64,000 nt of DNA, from the NCBI RefSeq assembly GCF_022539315.1, contig NC_066317.1:44610435-44674434 (forward strand), read 5' to 3'. The stretch is from Serinus canaria. Taxonomy: Eukaryota > Chordata > Aves > Passeriformes > Fringillidae. Position numbers and translations under genes: made by a program. A model generated the notes under the pieces. That model worked only from the letters and a program-made list of their open reading frames with translations. It was not told the origin of the DNA and did no database searches. Of the stretch, positions 1 to 13,400 are shown piece by piece (position 1 is the first letter of the stretch; each line of letters opens with the position of its first letter).

Positions 1-3000
1 AGTTCAGCCAGTGTGCTCTTATTGCAGTGTCCAGTGGGAAAACGTGACCAAGACTTCCTGGCCATAAGTGAGAGGTGTATAATTATTGGTGCACAGAATG
101 CATTTTGATATTGCTCCACATCAAAGGGCCTTGGCTAGATATTTGCTACTTGACCATGAAGATTCAGGAATGAGCAGAACATGCAAGATTATTAACTCCA
201 GTGAACCCTGAAATGAGAAGATATTACCTAGTTTACAATCTCTTTCTGAGATGGTAGCATGGCTTTCCCTTATAACACTTCCCCTTTCCTCCTGAATTTC
301 TTTTTCTTTTTCCTTTTTGCCCTCCAAGGTTTTTCTCATTTTAGTAATATTGTTGTGCCAGTAATTAACACTGTACTTGACAAAGGTATTTCCTTATCAA
401 TGTGGAATTATTGATTTTAAATGTCTTCATTCATATTTTGTACCTGTCACAATAGGATGCTTTGCAGCAGAAACAATAAAGTCATTCACATTAACACCTG
501 GACTTCCTGAAATGTCTGTTTGTCTCCCAGCTCAAAACCACTGCTTTCTGGGGAGGGGAAAAAGAACTTTTTTTTTTCTCATTTGTGTTTTTAATGGACT
601 AGAAAACCCAATGGATTTATTGTAATTACAGTGCATTTAGTTTCACAAAATTAATACTAATGCTACAAAGGATAAAGGTAATTTAAATTAGAGCTGTATG
701 ACTGGGCTTTTTATGCATTTCAGACCAGAAGTGTGTGCAGGTACAGAGTCCCATCAGAACTGCTAAAACATTTTAAATTCTAAGTTAATTTTACTATGAG
801 GAGAAATATTGGACTATAATGTATTGTACAGATTCCCTGAGCTGGGCTGTGCATCCCTGAGTCTGTTGCTGGCTATCTTTACCAAAAGATTTGACAATGA
901 AGTCAGAGAGCAGCTAACACTGTGATTAACTTGTGCATTTGCTGTGATTTCTTCATTGACAAACACGTTTGTTAGAACACATATCAGGCAGTGTCATCCT
1001 AGGAGGGAAGCAAGAACAAGGAAATTAAGACAGTTTGCTTGACATGCAAATTATCATCTCAACTCCAACCAGCTTGTGAAAAAGATACACTTTACAAGAG
1101 TGACACACACAAGAGAATACACATCAGCCTCATTTTATTTTCAGGAAACTGCTGTTCCATTTTTTCACAGTATTTAAGGTAAACCCCCTCCTTTCCTAAG
1201 TATATTATTCTGGATTCCCTTTAGAGAGAGAAGCTTTTTGCTCTGGCTGCAAGTTTCCATCTTATTCACCTTTCTTCTCTCAGGCTGTAATTGAATCTGT
1301 AAGGAATGCTGCTTATGGTTCCCTAATCCAGTGTCATGGAAACTTTGGAGTCAGACATAAGGAGAGCAATTCAGAGGCTGGCAATCATTAAATAGTGCAC
1401 AGGATATTTGTTGAAAACAAAGACTTCAAAATTTTTGCCTTCCATGAAGACAGAGAAACAAGTCCCTTTTGATCAGCACCCAGCACATGCACAAGCTCAT
1501 GTACTGACACCTTTCCTCAGAGCATTGCAATAATGGAGACCTGGACCAAAGCTACCAGCACTGGCAAAAGGGTTCTCATGAACTGAATTTTTCTCATACC
1601 TAACACTTAAGCAACTTAAAAAATATTCAGGCCTAACAAGAATGGTCTTAAAAAATATTTGTTTGGGGCTAAACTCTTCCCTACAAAAAAAAAACCCAAC
1701 AAAAAAAAACCCCAAAAAACAAATCAAAGAAGCCTAGAAGTTGCATTTTTAAGGTAAATCTTTACCTTTTATGAACTGGAGCTGTAATAAAAATGCTGCA
1801 CACATGTATAAAAGCTATTGTTTCACAAAGAAAATGATTTGACTAGCATTAATGCAATAGATGTGACTACAGCAGAAGAAAAGGATCACAAATCAATGGC
1901 TATGCTTCTCAACAAATTGAATCTCCCATAGCAGCACTTTTCATCCATACATATGTTAGGTATAGAGACTTCAAGAAGTGAAACTGAACACAGAGAAGGA
2001 AAGCTCCTATACCTTTGCACTATGATCTTAGTATTACATTTTACAATTGAACTGCACAAATAAAGCAGCAAAGTTGTCCCTTCAAGAGTAAGAATAAATA
2101 GCACCAATTGCAAGTGGGACATTATTACAAAAGAAATATATTTTATCATTAAAATCTAGACAGAAAGTTAGGATATCAAAGCTAGACTGATCTACACTGA
2201 AAAAAATGTCTATTAAAGGCTTTTTCTAGCTAACAAAAAGTATTTCCAGTTCTCTGTTCTGGAGACAGCTGGGCCCAGCAGTACCACTCAGAAATACATC
2301 CTAATGCAGCATTTCAACTGCTGGACCTACAGCAACTTAGTAAAAAAACCTTCATCAATCTTATAATGAGGTAACAGGGTGAGAGGAACCCAGATTTACT
2401 CTGGAAATGGCCTTATCTTCACATATTTCCAACACATTGGACCACTGAAATGGCACCATGGCTTAATAGTTGAGGAACAAAAGGGCAAAAGCAAATTTTT
2501 GTTTTTCTCACTTTGCCTTAAACAAAAACTTTGCATTTCATAACTAGAAAGACATTGCAAAGTGATGGGAATCAAATCTGAATAGTTTGGTAGTGCTAAC
2601 ACAGTCCTGTGGTTCTGTTTTTTAAAAAGCCTCCTTTTGTTTGTGAGTAAAATGAAAAGGCCAGTTATTCAAACTAGCATGGCACAGGCAGTCTCATGCA
2701 AATAGGGCTAGCCCAGCAGATGAGCAAAAGCTTCCCTGATAATCAGAGCCAGCCCTCCTGAACAAGGGCACTGCTCCCAGCTGGGAGGGAGGGACACTTT
2801 GAGGATTTGGAGAGCACCCCTAGATCTAAGAGCTCACTCTTTACAACATTCAAATTGCCATCACTACCTGTGGATGCATTTTTTTCAGCTGATCCTTCCC
2901 TCAGTGACCTTAGTGTGAGTTTAACCACATCACAGGGGAAATGTCAGGCTTTCTGTGATGTTTTTTGCAGTAGATATCATGTTAGAACTCCAGCTTGCAT

Positions 3001-6000
3001 TTGAATGCTTCCTTTTACAGCATTTACTCCTCTTGGTGATGCTTTGACCCAAGTCCGCTGCAAGCAAGAAACACTGGCACTGATGGGGCTTTTCTCACTT
3101 GTAATTCCTTGAAAGAAATGAGGCATGCTATTTGGGCTGCCCTGATGTTAGCATCTGATTTGCTTTGGGGGTTTTAAGCACTGAGATATAATTTTCTCAG
3201 CCATTATTTAAGACCTGGTGTGATTGATAGAAGTAACCATCAATCATCTGGTGTACCCACATATCAGGCACTGAAGGACCTAAATGGAATTAACTCCCTA
3301 ACACTTAATTGTGAACATAACATTTTTTGCCTGCAACTTGTTTTCCTGCAAATACTGCAGGAGGTATATTCTAGGACTTGAAGGTCTGGCCTTCAGGTTT
3401 TTGTCTTTTTATTGTTGTTGTTTCTTTTCCTACTCTCAGCTTGTATTTCTGCCTTTTTCTGTTCATGTTCAGTAGTGTTTTCTTAAGAGCAAAACTGACT
3501 TTTCAATCTTTTCTCAAGTTAGTAATTTCTATGCTTTCTATGCAGTGTCCCAATATTTGAGTATTACTCACAGGTTGGAGACCTTGCTGGTTTGGACTCC
3601 TTTCAGCAGAAGAGAAGGTACCAGACAGCAGTAATCTATTTTCCAGTGCATGGCAAACACCAAACCCTGAGAGGAAGAATGTGTTTACTTTGGAATGTGA
3701 AAAACAACCAAATGAAATTCATAGGCATGAGGCATCCATGAGACAACAGCAGGTGAATGTTGTTTTCTTCTTCCCTCGTTCAAAACAAAAGGATGATGTC
3801 CAGGAGAAACAAAATCATGATGCCAAATGGTATCTCAGGAAGCTGCACTTGCCTGATGCTGTGGTCAGCATGAAGAATGACCTGTTACAGCAATGGCCTA
3901 TGTTTTCCCACTGACGTTTCATTATAAGCACTCATATAAAAGAAGAAAAATACCTGTAGCAAATTTTTTTATAAAATAGGGGTTTCTCTCTCTTACTTAC
4001 ACTATTAAACATACTATCTTTTTTCTAAGAAAGACACAGTAGCATGCTTTGTATTTTTGACATGTATAAAATGTAAATATTTTAACCAAATTGACACAGC
4101 TGCATGGCAGAGATATGCTTGGTATGGTTACCTTGCTTGACAGTGGATTCACAGCTTCTTTTTAATTTGTTTTCTGCTGTGGTACCGTGCACATCCTCTC
4201 TCATTTCCCTGGCAAGCAAAACAGAGCTCTTAGGGCTCTCAGGGATGGTCCCAGTTCCATGGAACCTGGGCTGACTTTCCTGTCCACGTGTGGCACCTGA
4301 AAGTTGTTCTGATGGCATTGCTGTGGAGAGTTTCTGCCAGAACAATGGCAACCTATCACTGCCTTTGAAAGTCATTGGAGCTGCCAAGAGAAGCCTCTGC
4401 AACATGCAGGCTGAAGCATACTTTATTTAATATATTTTCTTTAATTACTCTTCATGGTCAAAACTGAGTTACAGATGCTGAAAAGTCTGTGTTCATTCCT
4501 GCAGTCCATCCACAAACAAAACTAACCGTTCACTGCTGAGAATGAAATTATTCAGTGCAAATAAATTTAGTGTGTGCAAAAAATTCCAGCCTAAATAAAT
4601 TAATAGCTTGCAAACTGATTCCCTGCTATTCTTGAAGACATTCTGGCACACAAGGGTTTGCTGGGCACAGTGTCTTAGCTAGTGGGCAGCTAAGCCACAG
4701 ACCCCTTCCAACACCCACCAACCCTGCCAAGCTACCACTGGTACCACAGCAACTCCTGGTGCCTGGGGTGTGAAAGCTGCAAATGGCCAACTGCAGTCAT
4801 AACCATGAACCTTCAGCACCTGCAAGTGCAAAGGACTCGGGGCTAAACCTGTGCCCCACACCCAAGGTCTACCTGGAGGGACTGTCCTAATTTTCCCCTC
4901 TGCCCGTGGAAAATATTCACAAATTGGCACAACTTCTGCTTGATTAGCTGATCTGCTTCACATGTGCATGTGTGGGGAAACAGAGGAAAGGAATAGCAGC
5001 CAGATCACCAGAGGAGGTGAAATTATTGAAAGCAAATTTTTCCCTGCAAGTCTCTGCACTTGCAGACCACAGCCATGTAGTGCAGGCCACTGGCCACCCC
5101 AGCACTTATCTGTCTTTTAGGTAACTAGAAACACTCACTATTGCCTTTTTGATTAAGTTCTCAGTCCTCAGTATAACACTACAAGTAGCAGCATTCTATT
5201 ATTTTTAGAAGATTTTTCATCAATGAATAAGGAATCTCTGATATATTCATATTTGCTTCTTAAGCAGTAACTCATCCCAAAGGTTAACTAGCTACCCACT
5301 TTCCTTGAACTTCATGTTGTCAGTGATAATTCTGTATTGTATAGGATAATGGCTTCAGATTGACTGTGTTAGAGACAGAAATGTTGCTGGGGACACTGGT
5401 GCAGAATGAATATGTTTGTATTTTGTGTATGCTTGGAGAAATAGCTGAAAAATAAGTGATGAATAACAAACCACCTACTCAAGTCAGCCTCTCTAGATGT
5501 ATCCAACTAACTTTAAAAAGTGCAGTGTGGAAAAAAAAGTTAAACACCAAATACATTTTCCAAGTGAGTCTCTCTGGTATATCTGGCTTTTTTGCATGCA
5601 CTAAATCATTTGGGGTTTGTTAGGCAGTATTATTTTTACTAAAATGATACTTTGCATTCCACAGCTTCCCATTTCCTGTAAAGGAAAACAGTCTTAAAAT
5701 ACATGGCTAAGCCACAGGAAGACAGGAACAAGCTAATGCATAGATTGGCTCCACCTGTATAAGCCAGAATTAAGAGAAAAAGAAAAAAGAAAAAAAAAAA
5801 AAAGAAAGAAAAAAACCCCACCACCACAGCAAACAAATTTAAAGTTACAAAGGTGAAGTTAAATCAGGCAGCCTACCTTCTTAAACGTTGTACTCAATTC
5901 CAAATATTGAGAAGCACAGGACAATACACTGTAAAGGCTTTTGAGCTCACACCATACTAGAGGCAGCCTCTTATTCCTTCCACAGGCTTCCTGTCTCTGA

Positions 6001-6274
6001 AATAACTTCTCCCAGAAAAGTGGTGTCTCCCACAAGGGTGCAAGAATGAGGGAAGCTGCTAATTGCAGGTTACCAGGCAGCTGCTCTAGGAAAGCAACCT
6101 GCAAGGATATAGAACTGACCTGGTCTGGACAGCTTGGAATAAACACTACCAGTGACCTTGCTTCACCCCAGTTTTCACAGGAAGGTTTTACCTCTTCCCC
6201 TGCTGACACACATTTGTTAGCTCCTTCATGCATCACAGACTTTGTGTGGGCACAAGCAAATAAGAAGGCAGAGC
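1..6274. other. Intergenic DNA, distal downstream flank of PDGFRA
   Basis: CpG-poor and AT-rich, with no ORF showing domain content or paired splice sites. By vertebrate synteny this lies between PDGFRA and KIT. Nothing else was recognised except A-rich tracts near 1,686-1,722 and 5,779-5,820. Confidence 0.7.
5779..5820 (+). repeat. A-rich low-complexity tract
   Basis: GAAAAAG-type runs followed by a poly(A) stretch. It lies about 450 bases left of the CR1 fragment and is not obviously part of it. Confidence 0.7.
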
Positions 6275-6563
6275 AAAACTTTTTGCTGGAGTCTGTAGTC
6301 ACAGGACAAGGCACAACAGTTTTAAATAAAAGAGGGTAAGTTTTGATTGGATATAAGGAAGAAAATTTGACAATGAGGGTGGTGAGACACTGGAGTAAAT
6401 TGCCCAGAGAAATTGTGGGTGCCTTATTCCTGTAAGTGCTCAAGGCCGGGCTGAATGGGGCTGTGAGCAACCTGGTCTTGTGAAAATGTTCCTGTCCACA
6501 GCAGGAAGTTGGGTTAGATGATTTAAAGTCCCTTCCAAACCAAACTATTCCATGATTCTGTGT
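6275..6563 (+). mobile_element. CR1 LINE fragment, 3' end
   Basis: Runs characteristic of the avian CR1 3' region are visible in order: ACAGGACAAGGCACAACAG, GGATATAAGGAAGAAA, GAGGGTGGTGAGACACTGGA, TTGCCCAGAGAAATTGTGG, CTCAAGGCCGGGCTGAATGG, GAGCAACCTGGTCT, and the terminal CCATGATTCTGTG. The element is 5'-truncated and diverged, so it is an old insertion. It has no ORF of its own. Confidence 0.85.
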
Positions 6564-9500
6564 GGGATGAAGGACAAAGGCCACCCTGACAATGAAACCA
6601 GTGCAGATGGCTCTCAATATTTTGACTGTGCTTGTGGGCTCCTACTTCCCAGTTGGGTAGATACTCAGTGCAAAAATGTTAACAATCCTGCCTGAAATTG
6701 AAAACACTGTCACTGCAATGCACTCTCTAATTCCCTGAAAAAACAATGGGCAAAGCCACACCAACTCATGGAGGAACTAGGCTAGTGAAGTGGCAAAGCC
6801 TTGAAGCTCCCTCCTGACTGGGAGCCGAACTGGGGCTCCCAACACACTTGGTAGAATCTGGAGGATGTGCATCTCGTGATGGAGGCGTCTCCGAGCTCTG
6901 CCGGCTGTGCTGGGAGCGGCGCTGTGCTCGGTGAGTCACACACGTCACCAGCTGCTGCAGACACCCAGTTACACATGAACAGCTTCTGAAAGATTGCTTC
7001 TGACTTCTGCTGCTGCTTGGCTTTATTGGTGCTGAATTGAAAGTCCTTCCAAGGCTGGAACTGGAGTATGTCAGGCATCTCCTCCCTGTCTGTGATAACT
7101 GGGCTCGTCAATGCCGTGGTCCACACTGGTAACCAGGAGGATGGTGTTTTCAGTGTTAGACTGTAGGCAAGGAGAAGTCCTAGTAGAGAAACTGAGAAGA
7201 TAGAAGGAAAAAAAAACAACTTGAGAACAGGCAAATCCCAGAGCACAGGAGTCTGGTTTTGTCTTATGCCTTTGACTTTGCTGTGTCTTTTTCCTTCATT
7301 GATTATGGAATCAGCCTCTTGATTTTTCTGACATTTAGTTATGATTTTCCTTGTTCGGGGCTTCTTACACATGGTTTCCAGTTCTGTACCTGTCAAGCAA
7401 AGCAGCTCAGAAATCTTTTTTAATGTCAGTTGCAATTTCTTTTTTGTTGACCATTCTCTTCTGGGTTTCCTTTCTCACGGCTTTTGCCCATGTCCCAGGA
7501 TGACAAGAATCTGCAGTGTTCTCATTTCCCTTCTCTCAGGTACTCATTTATGAGGGATCTATCTAGTTGGTAACATTTTTTTTCTCATACCAGCAAGATA
7601 AAAATGTAGCATTATGTTTTCAGAAAGCTGTGAATGCAAGAAAAAGGCTTCCATATGAATTGAACACCCAGACTAGTAGATGGTGTGAGATGTCCAAGCC
7701 TTTTATTGCGAGGACACTTACCTCTGAAACTGCTGTGCTGGGACTGCAGCTTGCATGAGGGGTGAAGAGAGCAACTGGAATCCCTAGAAACACGTGAAAC
7801 CCAGAAAGCAAGTAGCACTCCAACTCTGTTTAATCCAGTGTCCTCCAAAGTCAGTGAGGAATATGAAAAATCAGCTGGCTTTGGATCAGGCCCCTGGTAC
7901 CTTCCTGCTGGTTTGTAAGGAACAGCGAGGGCCAAGCGTTACATGAAGCCCATTGTTCTTGGTGGGGATCTACACACAAGAAACAGATCTGCACATGGAT
8001 ATGTGTGTGTCTGTGTGAAAGTACTGTTCTGCCATGGGAAATTAGCTTAAACACTTGGGTTTTCTAACAGAATTAAAACCAGAAGGTTTTTCAAACTTCA
8101 AATATTTATACGAACAGGAGTACTGTGCTATATCAATCAAACATTTGTGGACTGAGGACACATTGAAACCTATGTACCTGCTCTCTGAGAGAGCTCTGTG
8201 AGCTGTTTGGAGCTAGTTTATGTTAAAAAAAGAAAAAAATCCCTAGCCCAAATGACAATACCAGAGCTTGTTAGTTCTCTGTTTACACTGTGTGAACTTA
8301 AGTTACCAGCACGACAGGAGAGGATGTATATTTTAGATAACACAATCTGGTTTCTATCTTTTGTATTTTTAGGTTTTAATCCTATCAGTCTCTTAGTCAA
8401 GTAACTGAGTATCAGATTTAACTATTGTTGTATGGAGGGAAAAATCCCAGCTTATCTTAAAAAAACAATAATTTTGAGTATATGAATATTTTAAAAAGTT
8501 AAACCTAATAATTCCCCTTGGAAACTGAGTCAAATTGCTCAGACTCCTCTTTTAGTCCATGAACTTAGCAGTGATAAAACAAAAGGAAATGGATTTGCAG
8601 AATTTCTGATTCTGGTGCACGCCTTTCATGAACAGAAATAGACTCTGAGAACTGCCTTCTGCAGGCATTATTTCTGAACGATTTCCATAACATTTCAAGT
8701 AAAACATCCATTTTTCCTCTGCCTGCCTTGTAAACACCAATCTGAGAGTCAAGCCAGATACTCTGCTCTTTCCCTGCAGTCGCAGAGCCCAGCCCCACAC
8801 CCCGAGCAGTCCCAGGAGCTGGTGGACCTCCTGGGAACATCTGTGCTGCATGAACAGGCCACCTTTGTTTCCTGCTCCGTTACTGCTGCCTCACCTCACT
8901 CTCCTGCTCCCTGAACTCCCTGAAATAACATTTCAAGCTAATAAGTCTACTGCTGCTCTAGTGAGGAAAAACTGGGGCCTTGGAACAATTGTTAGCATCC
9001 AACAAGGTAGCTGGACAATGGTGCTGGGGTTGAGGGGGAATATTTCGCAAAGATCTGACTGCTGTCCCAGAAGAATGGTCGGGTGTTCACGATGGCCTTA
9101 CTCAGCTGTGCCTGAGGTTCAGGAAATGGCTGTGTCCCAGTGGTTTGTCCAAACCCTCCCTCACTGTTGTGTCCATATCTGTTGTGATAACCATATCTGC
9201 CTGCAGGATGAGCAAGGATGCCTTGGTCAAAGAAGGCTAGTGTCCAACTCTATGTGTGGGTCAGGGTATCATGCAGGTTGATTTCTACTAAAGCAAGCAA
9301 AGCCAGGACACAACAGGAGCCAAAGCCCTGGCAAAAATAAAGTTTTGCCTGAGTAAGGTTTGTAGCTTAGGAATTTAATACAAACCAAGTCAAGAAAAAT
9401 ATGTTTGACTCAGCACCAGGCTAGCTATTTTAAAAGCTTTGAACAAAACCTCTGATGTGAGTGACCTTGAAGAAATTTTGAATTCCTACCGTGGCTTTGC

Positions 9501-10456
9501 AGGGTGGTTTCCTAGGAAATTTATAGCAGTGGTAGCAAAAGCAGCAAAAGCAATTCAGATAAGCAAATAAGTAGATACAGACCTGCCTTTTTTAGAGGGC
9601 ATAAAATGTAGAGACAGAGAATGAATGGAATTCTGTTACCTACATTATAGTACTTATTAATAGATAAGGTATCATTAACACATTACTAATTCCTGAGGGA
9701 CAATAGTGGGTAACTGTTGTGATATATCATAACTATAGTGTATAACAACCATAGCAGCTCCACTGATGGGCTTCAACTTGCCACAAGGACAGACTAGGTA
9801 ACCAGCTGCTGTGTATTTTCTCCCTCTGCAAGCACATTCTCCTAGGCTTTCTCACTTCCCACAGGAAGGCTGCTGCCCTCCCTCCTGGCCACTGCAGCCA
9901 CCCACTCTCCTCCCCAGCCACACCACCCTACCACAGCAAGGTTCGGGTTACTCTGATCCTGCTGCTCACCCCTCACCTCACAGCTCTGTTAAAAAAGTCC
10001 CAAATATATTGCAGCCACTTGATAACCTTTTCAAAATGATCTCTTAAACATTTCTTTGTATGAAGAAGAGCAAAGAAATATTCAGGGTTGGTTCCACCTC
10101 CAAAGCAATTTTGGAAAAACTATCTGCAAACACTGGCAATGTCCACTTAATGGGTTTCTTTTTGGACTCATTGTCACCAAAATATTTCTTCCAGTTACTC
10201 CTGCATGAGCATGGAGTCAAATTTCAGTAATGCCTTAGAAACTGCAGGAATATTTCTGAAGGTTTGCTTGGCCCCTGTCTTCATCCTCCTCCTCCTGCAG
10301 CCACCCCCGGTGCCCTGTGAGCCACAGCACCCGTGTCCCTGGTGCCAGCGGTTCCTGGTGGTCCCACAGGCAGTGCAGGGAGCCCTGGGGGGTTGAGCTC
10401 ATACTGGCTCTGGGCAGGTCAGATAACCTCACCACAAGCTCGAGCTGCTTTTGTTT

Positions 10457-10489
10457 GGTGGTGGTGGTGGTGGTGGTGGTGGTGGTGGT
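10457..10489 (+). repeat. (GGT)11 trinucleotide microsatellite
   Basis: Eleven uninterrupted GGT units, followed by one interrupted unit, in intergenic DNA. Probably length-polymorphic. Confidence 0.95.
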
Positions 10490-13400
10490 AGTGGTGCTCA
10501 GCAGCCCCCATGGCTCAGCTGTTTTCAGGTCTGTTACTTGAATTGCACGGTGATTTACGAACTTTATTCAGCATGAGGAGCTTGACCAATAAAAGCATGG
10601 GGTCAAGAGTCTTTTAAAGAGACAGATGACTACAGCCCTGAAGACTTTTGAAGACTGAGGTCTCAGATGTCATCCTAGGAGCACATTGACCTGTTCATTT
10701 CAAGAGATGCTGTCAAAGAAAATTAACTACCTGATGCATTTCCTTGTTCAGTGCTGTAAATATTTCATATTTGTGTTTCATATTTGCCTGTGACCACATA
10801 TAGTTATACCTCCTTAACACGAATGAACAGCTCTTGCTGCATCCATAGCTACAGGGCCTCAAAGTTTTTTTCAAAGAGTGCTATTTTGGTTGATCTTCAA
10901 AATCCTCTAGGTACACGATCTCTCTGTGGCATCCTTTAGTTGCATACATCAAATGTGAGGTAAGAGGCAAAGGCAGTGACTGGAAACTGGAAACACAAAT
11001 GTCTGGGTGCCCCATTTCCCTTTCTAAAGAGGTTTAAACACCTCTTGGTCCCTGCAGAGGTTTAGGGACCCCATCCCCTCTCTTTGCAAAGCCTGAATGT
11101 GGCAGCACGCCTGCTATGGGGTGGTGCACGGGCCTTAGAGAGAGCCATCTTCTGGGGAGGCTCAGCTCCAGCCCTACAACAGGGGAGCAAAGGGGCTCCT
11201 CTTCAGTGTCCTTACATTCCAATGCTGGCTTTGGTGTGCACTGGGTGCCATGGCCTCTCCCCTGGCTGCAGCAGGGCCTGAGGGCCAGCACTCCCCTGAC
11301 ACCATGCTCAGGGCAGTGACCAAAGGCAAGCCGGACATCTTTGAGTGCAGATGCGCCCAAAACTTGGGAAAGAGAAAGTCAGAAGAAATGCCTGAGACAC
11401 AGATAGATTGAAATTCAGATACAGAGGGGGTCTGGAAGAGGAGGAAAGCAAGTCAGATGAATCATGAAATGAATGGCAGCACACACAGTCTCTCTTTCCA
11501 TACCCCACTTACAAAACAACGTGATTTTCTAATGAGAGATCATGGGACGGACCAGAGGTGAGCCAACAAGTGACTTACATAATAAGTTTACATTAAAGAA
11601 TGAGATGCCAAAACACCCTGTAAGAAGGATACTAGAGAACAGTTTTAATAACATATTCCAAACTTCCTGAGGTTGTTTATACCTTACTTCAGGCTGATGA
11701 AATACTTTTTCTTACGTGTGGACTGATGTGAAATACCTTTCAACTACTGCTAAGACCTGGGTGTAGAACACATACTTTCTCAGCTAAGAAGATTGTTTAA
11801 GCACCTCAAGAAAACAGCAAGTCAATTGCAAGATTCAGGGTATATTCCAAAATATTTCCTTCTATCAATTAACATCTCAAACAGGAGATTAACTGTTGCT
11901 TTTAGAGTAATTTGTTCTTCTGCAACTTTTTTTATTCTCAGGCATTAGAAGTGCTCTGGAGATCAATGAAGACCTGTGAAACATCATATGGAAATAATTA
12001 GTCTGAGCAGAAAGAGGGACAGATTCAATTCTACACCCAGATGTAAGCTCATGCAAACCCTACTGACAGTAGCACAAAGTTCAGGAGTTACAACCAATAA
12101 TCAGACCCAAAGCCATTAAAATGAAAACTAGTTACTAATGAATGACTTGTTTGGTAAGCCATATGAAAAAAGATGGTGTTTTCAGTACAGATCCTAGAAG
12201 ACAGATGTCCACATTTCAGAAATTACTTCCAAACTGGTGCTGCTTGGCACTCTCAGAAGAGAGAAAAAAAGATTTGAAAGAACACTCTTCGTCTAAAAAC
12301 GTATTTGTGTCTGAATTATATTTACGTACTATAGCCTGTGAAATTTTGAAGGAAAGAATCAGTTCTGCAGTTGTGTCATTGATTGGGGCAATTTTTAGAC
12401 CTCAGAAATACTTGAATGGTTATCTCACCTGAACTGGTAAAGGCCAAAAGAGAATGCAGCTAATCTTATTTTAATTCTTCTACAGAGTGTTACTGCCCTT
12501 TACTCCAGCATCTCTCCACTTGTTTCCAGCTCTTCTGATTAGCTGAATTTCCCCAAAGTTGCCAGGTGAGGATGCTAGTACAAAGGATTTAAAATGTTGC
12601 CTGCAGGCTCAGGCTTCCTGAGCACTTTTCATGGTCCTCTGCACAGCTCCGAGACTGGAGAAGTTTCCACACCCAAAGGGGAACTCCACAGAGCCTCAAG
12701 CTTGGCACATATTCAGAGTGAAGGAAAACCCAATTCTGCCCTGCTTTCCTCTGCACAAGGAGATTCATAACTGCACCCCTTCCCCAGGAGACTGTATTAT
12801 AACCTTGCAAACTGTTGCACAGCACTGAAAGGCTTTAGCCACCTCTCCCCTTGGTGTGGTCTCATTTTGCACTTTACATTGAACACTAATTGCTCCAGAG
12901 GGAGCTTTACAGTGCAGTGATCGGGGCACCCAGGTGGGAGCTGGGACACGGAGGACCATCAGCACTAATAAATATTTAATCTTTGCATGCAAAGTGTAAC
13001 AGCTTCATTGAGAGAGACTCTGCACCTGCCAGCTCTGCCTAGCCCTGAGCCTGCTCAGCAAGGGCTGCAGGAAGACGAGGCTTGAAGCAGATGGCGGAGT
13101 TGAACTTGGATCACCCAAACCATAAGCATGTGCTTTAGTCAATCTGTACATTCAGCCCAATTAGTGAATAGTGCCAGATCTGCCAAAGCCACAGTTTTCT
13201 CACGCTAAACGATTGATCAAAACAAAAGCAAACATCTCACCCAGGCTCACCAGTCAGTCTTGCTGCTGATCACGGCCCCACAGGCAGTGCCACTGTTTCA
13301 CAACAGTCGCTTTCTTCAGCTGTCAGTGTGCATCCTCTAGACATCAGCAGGAAATAAAGCACAAAACTGGAGACAGGAAATTGTTTAATGATAGAAATTG

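Noticed and set aside
5859..6617. A 252-codon open frame on the minus strand
   Set aside because: Its central part is the antisense of the CR1 3' region (plus strand 6,275-6,563). The rest shows no domain or splice context, so it is not a gene.
10317..10541. Open frame containing a poly-valine run
   Set aside because: The run is the (GGT)n microsatellite read as GTG; no other coding sign.
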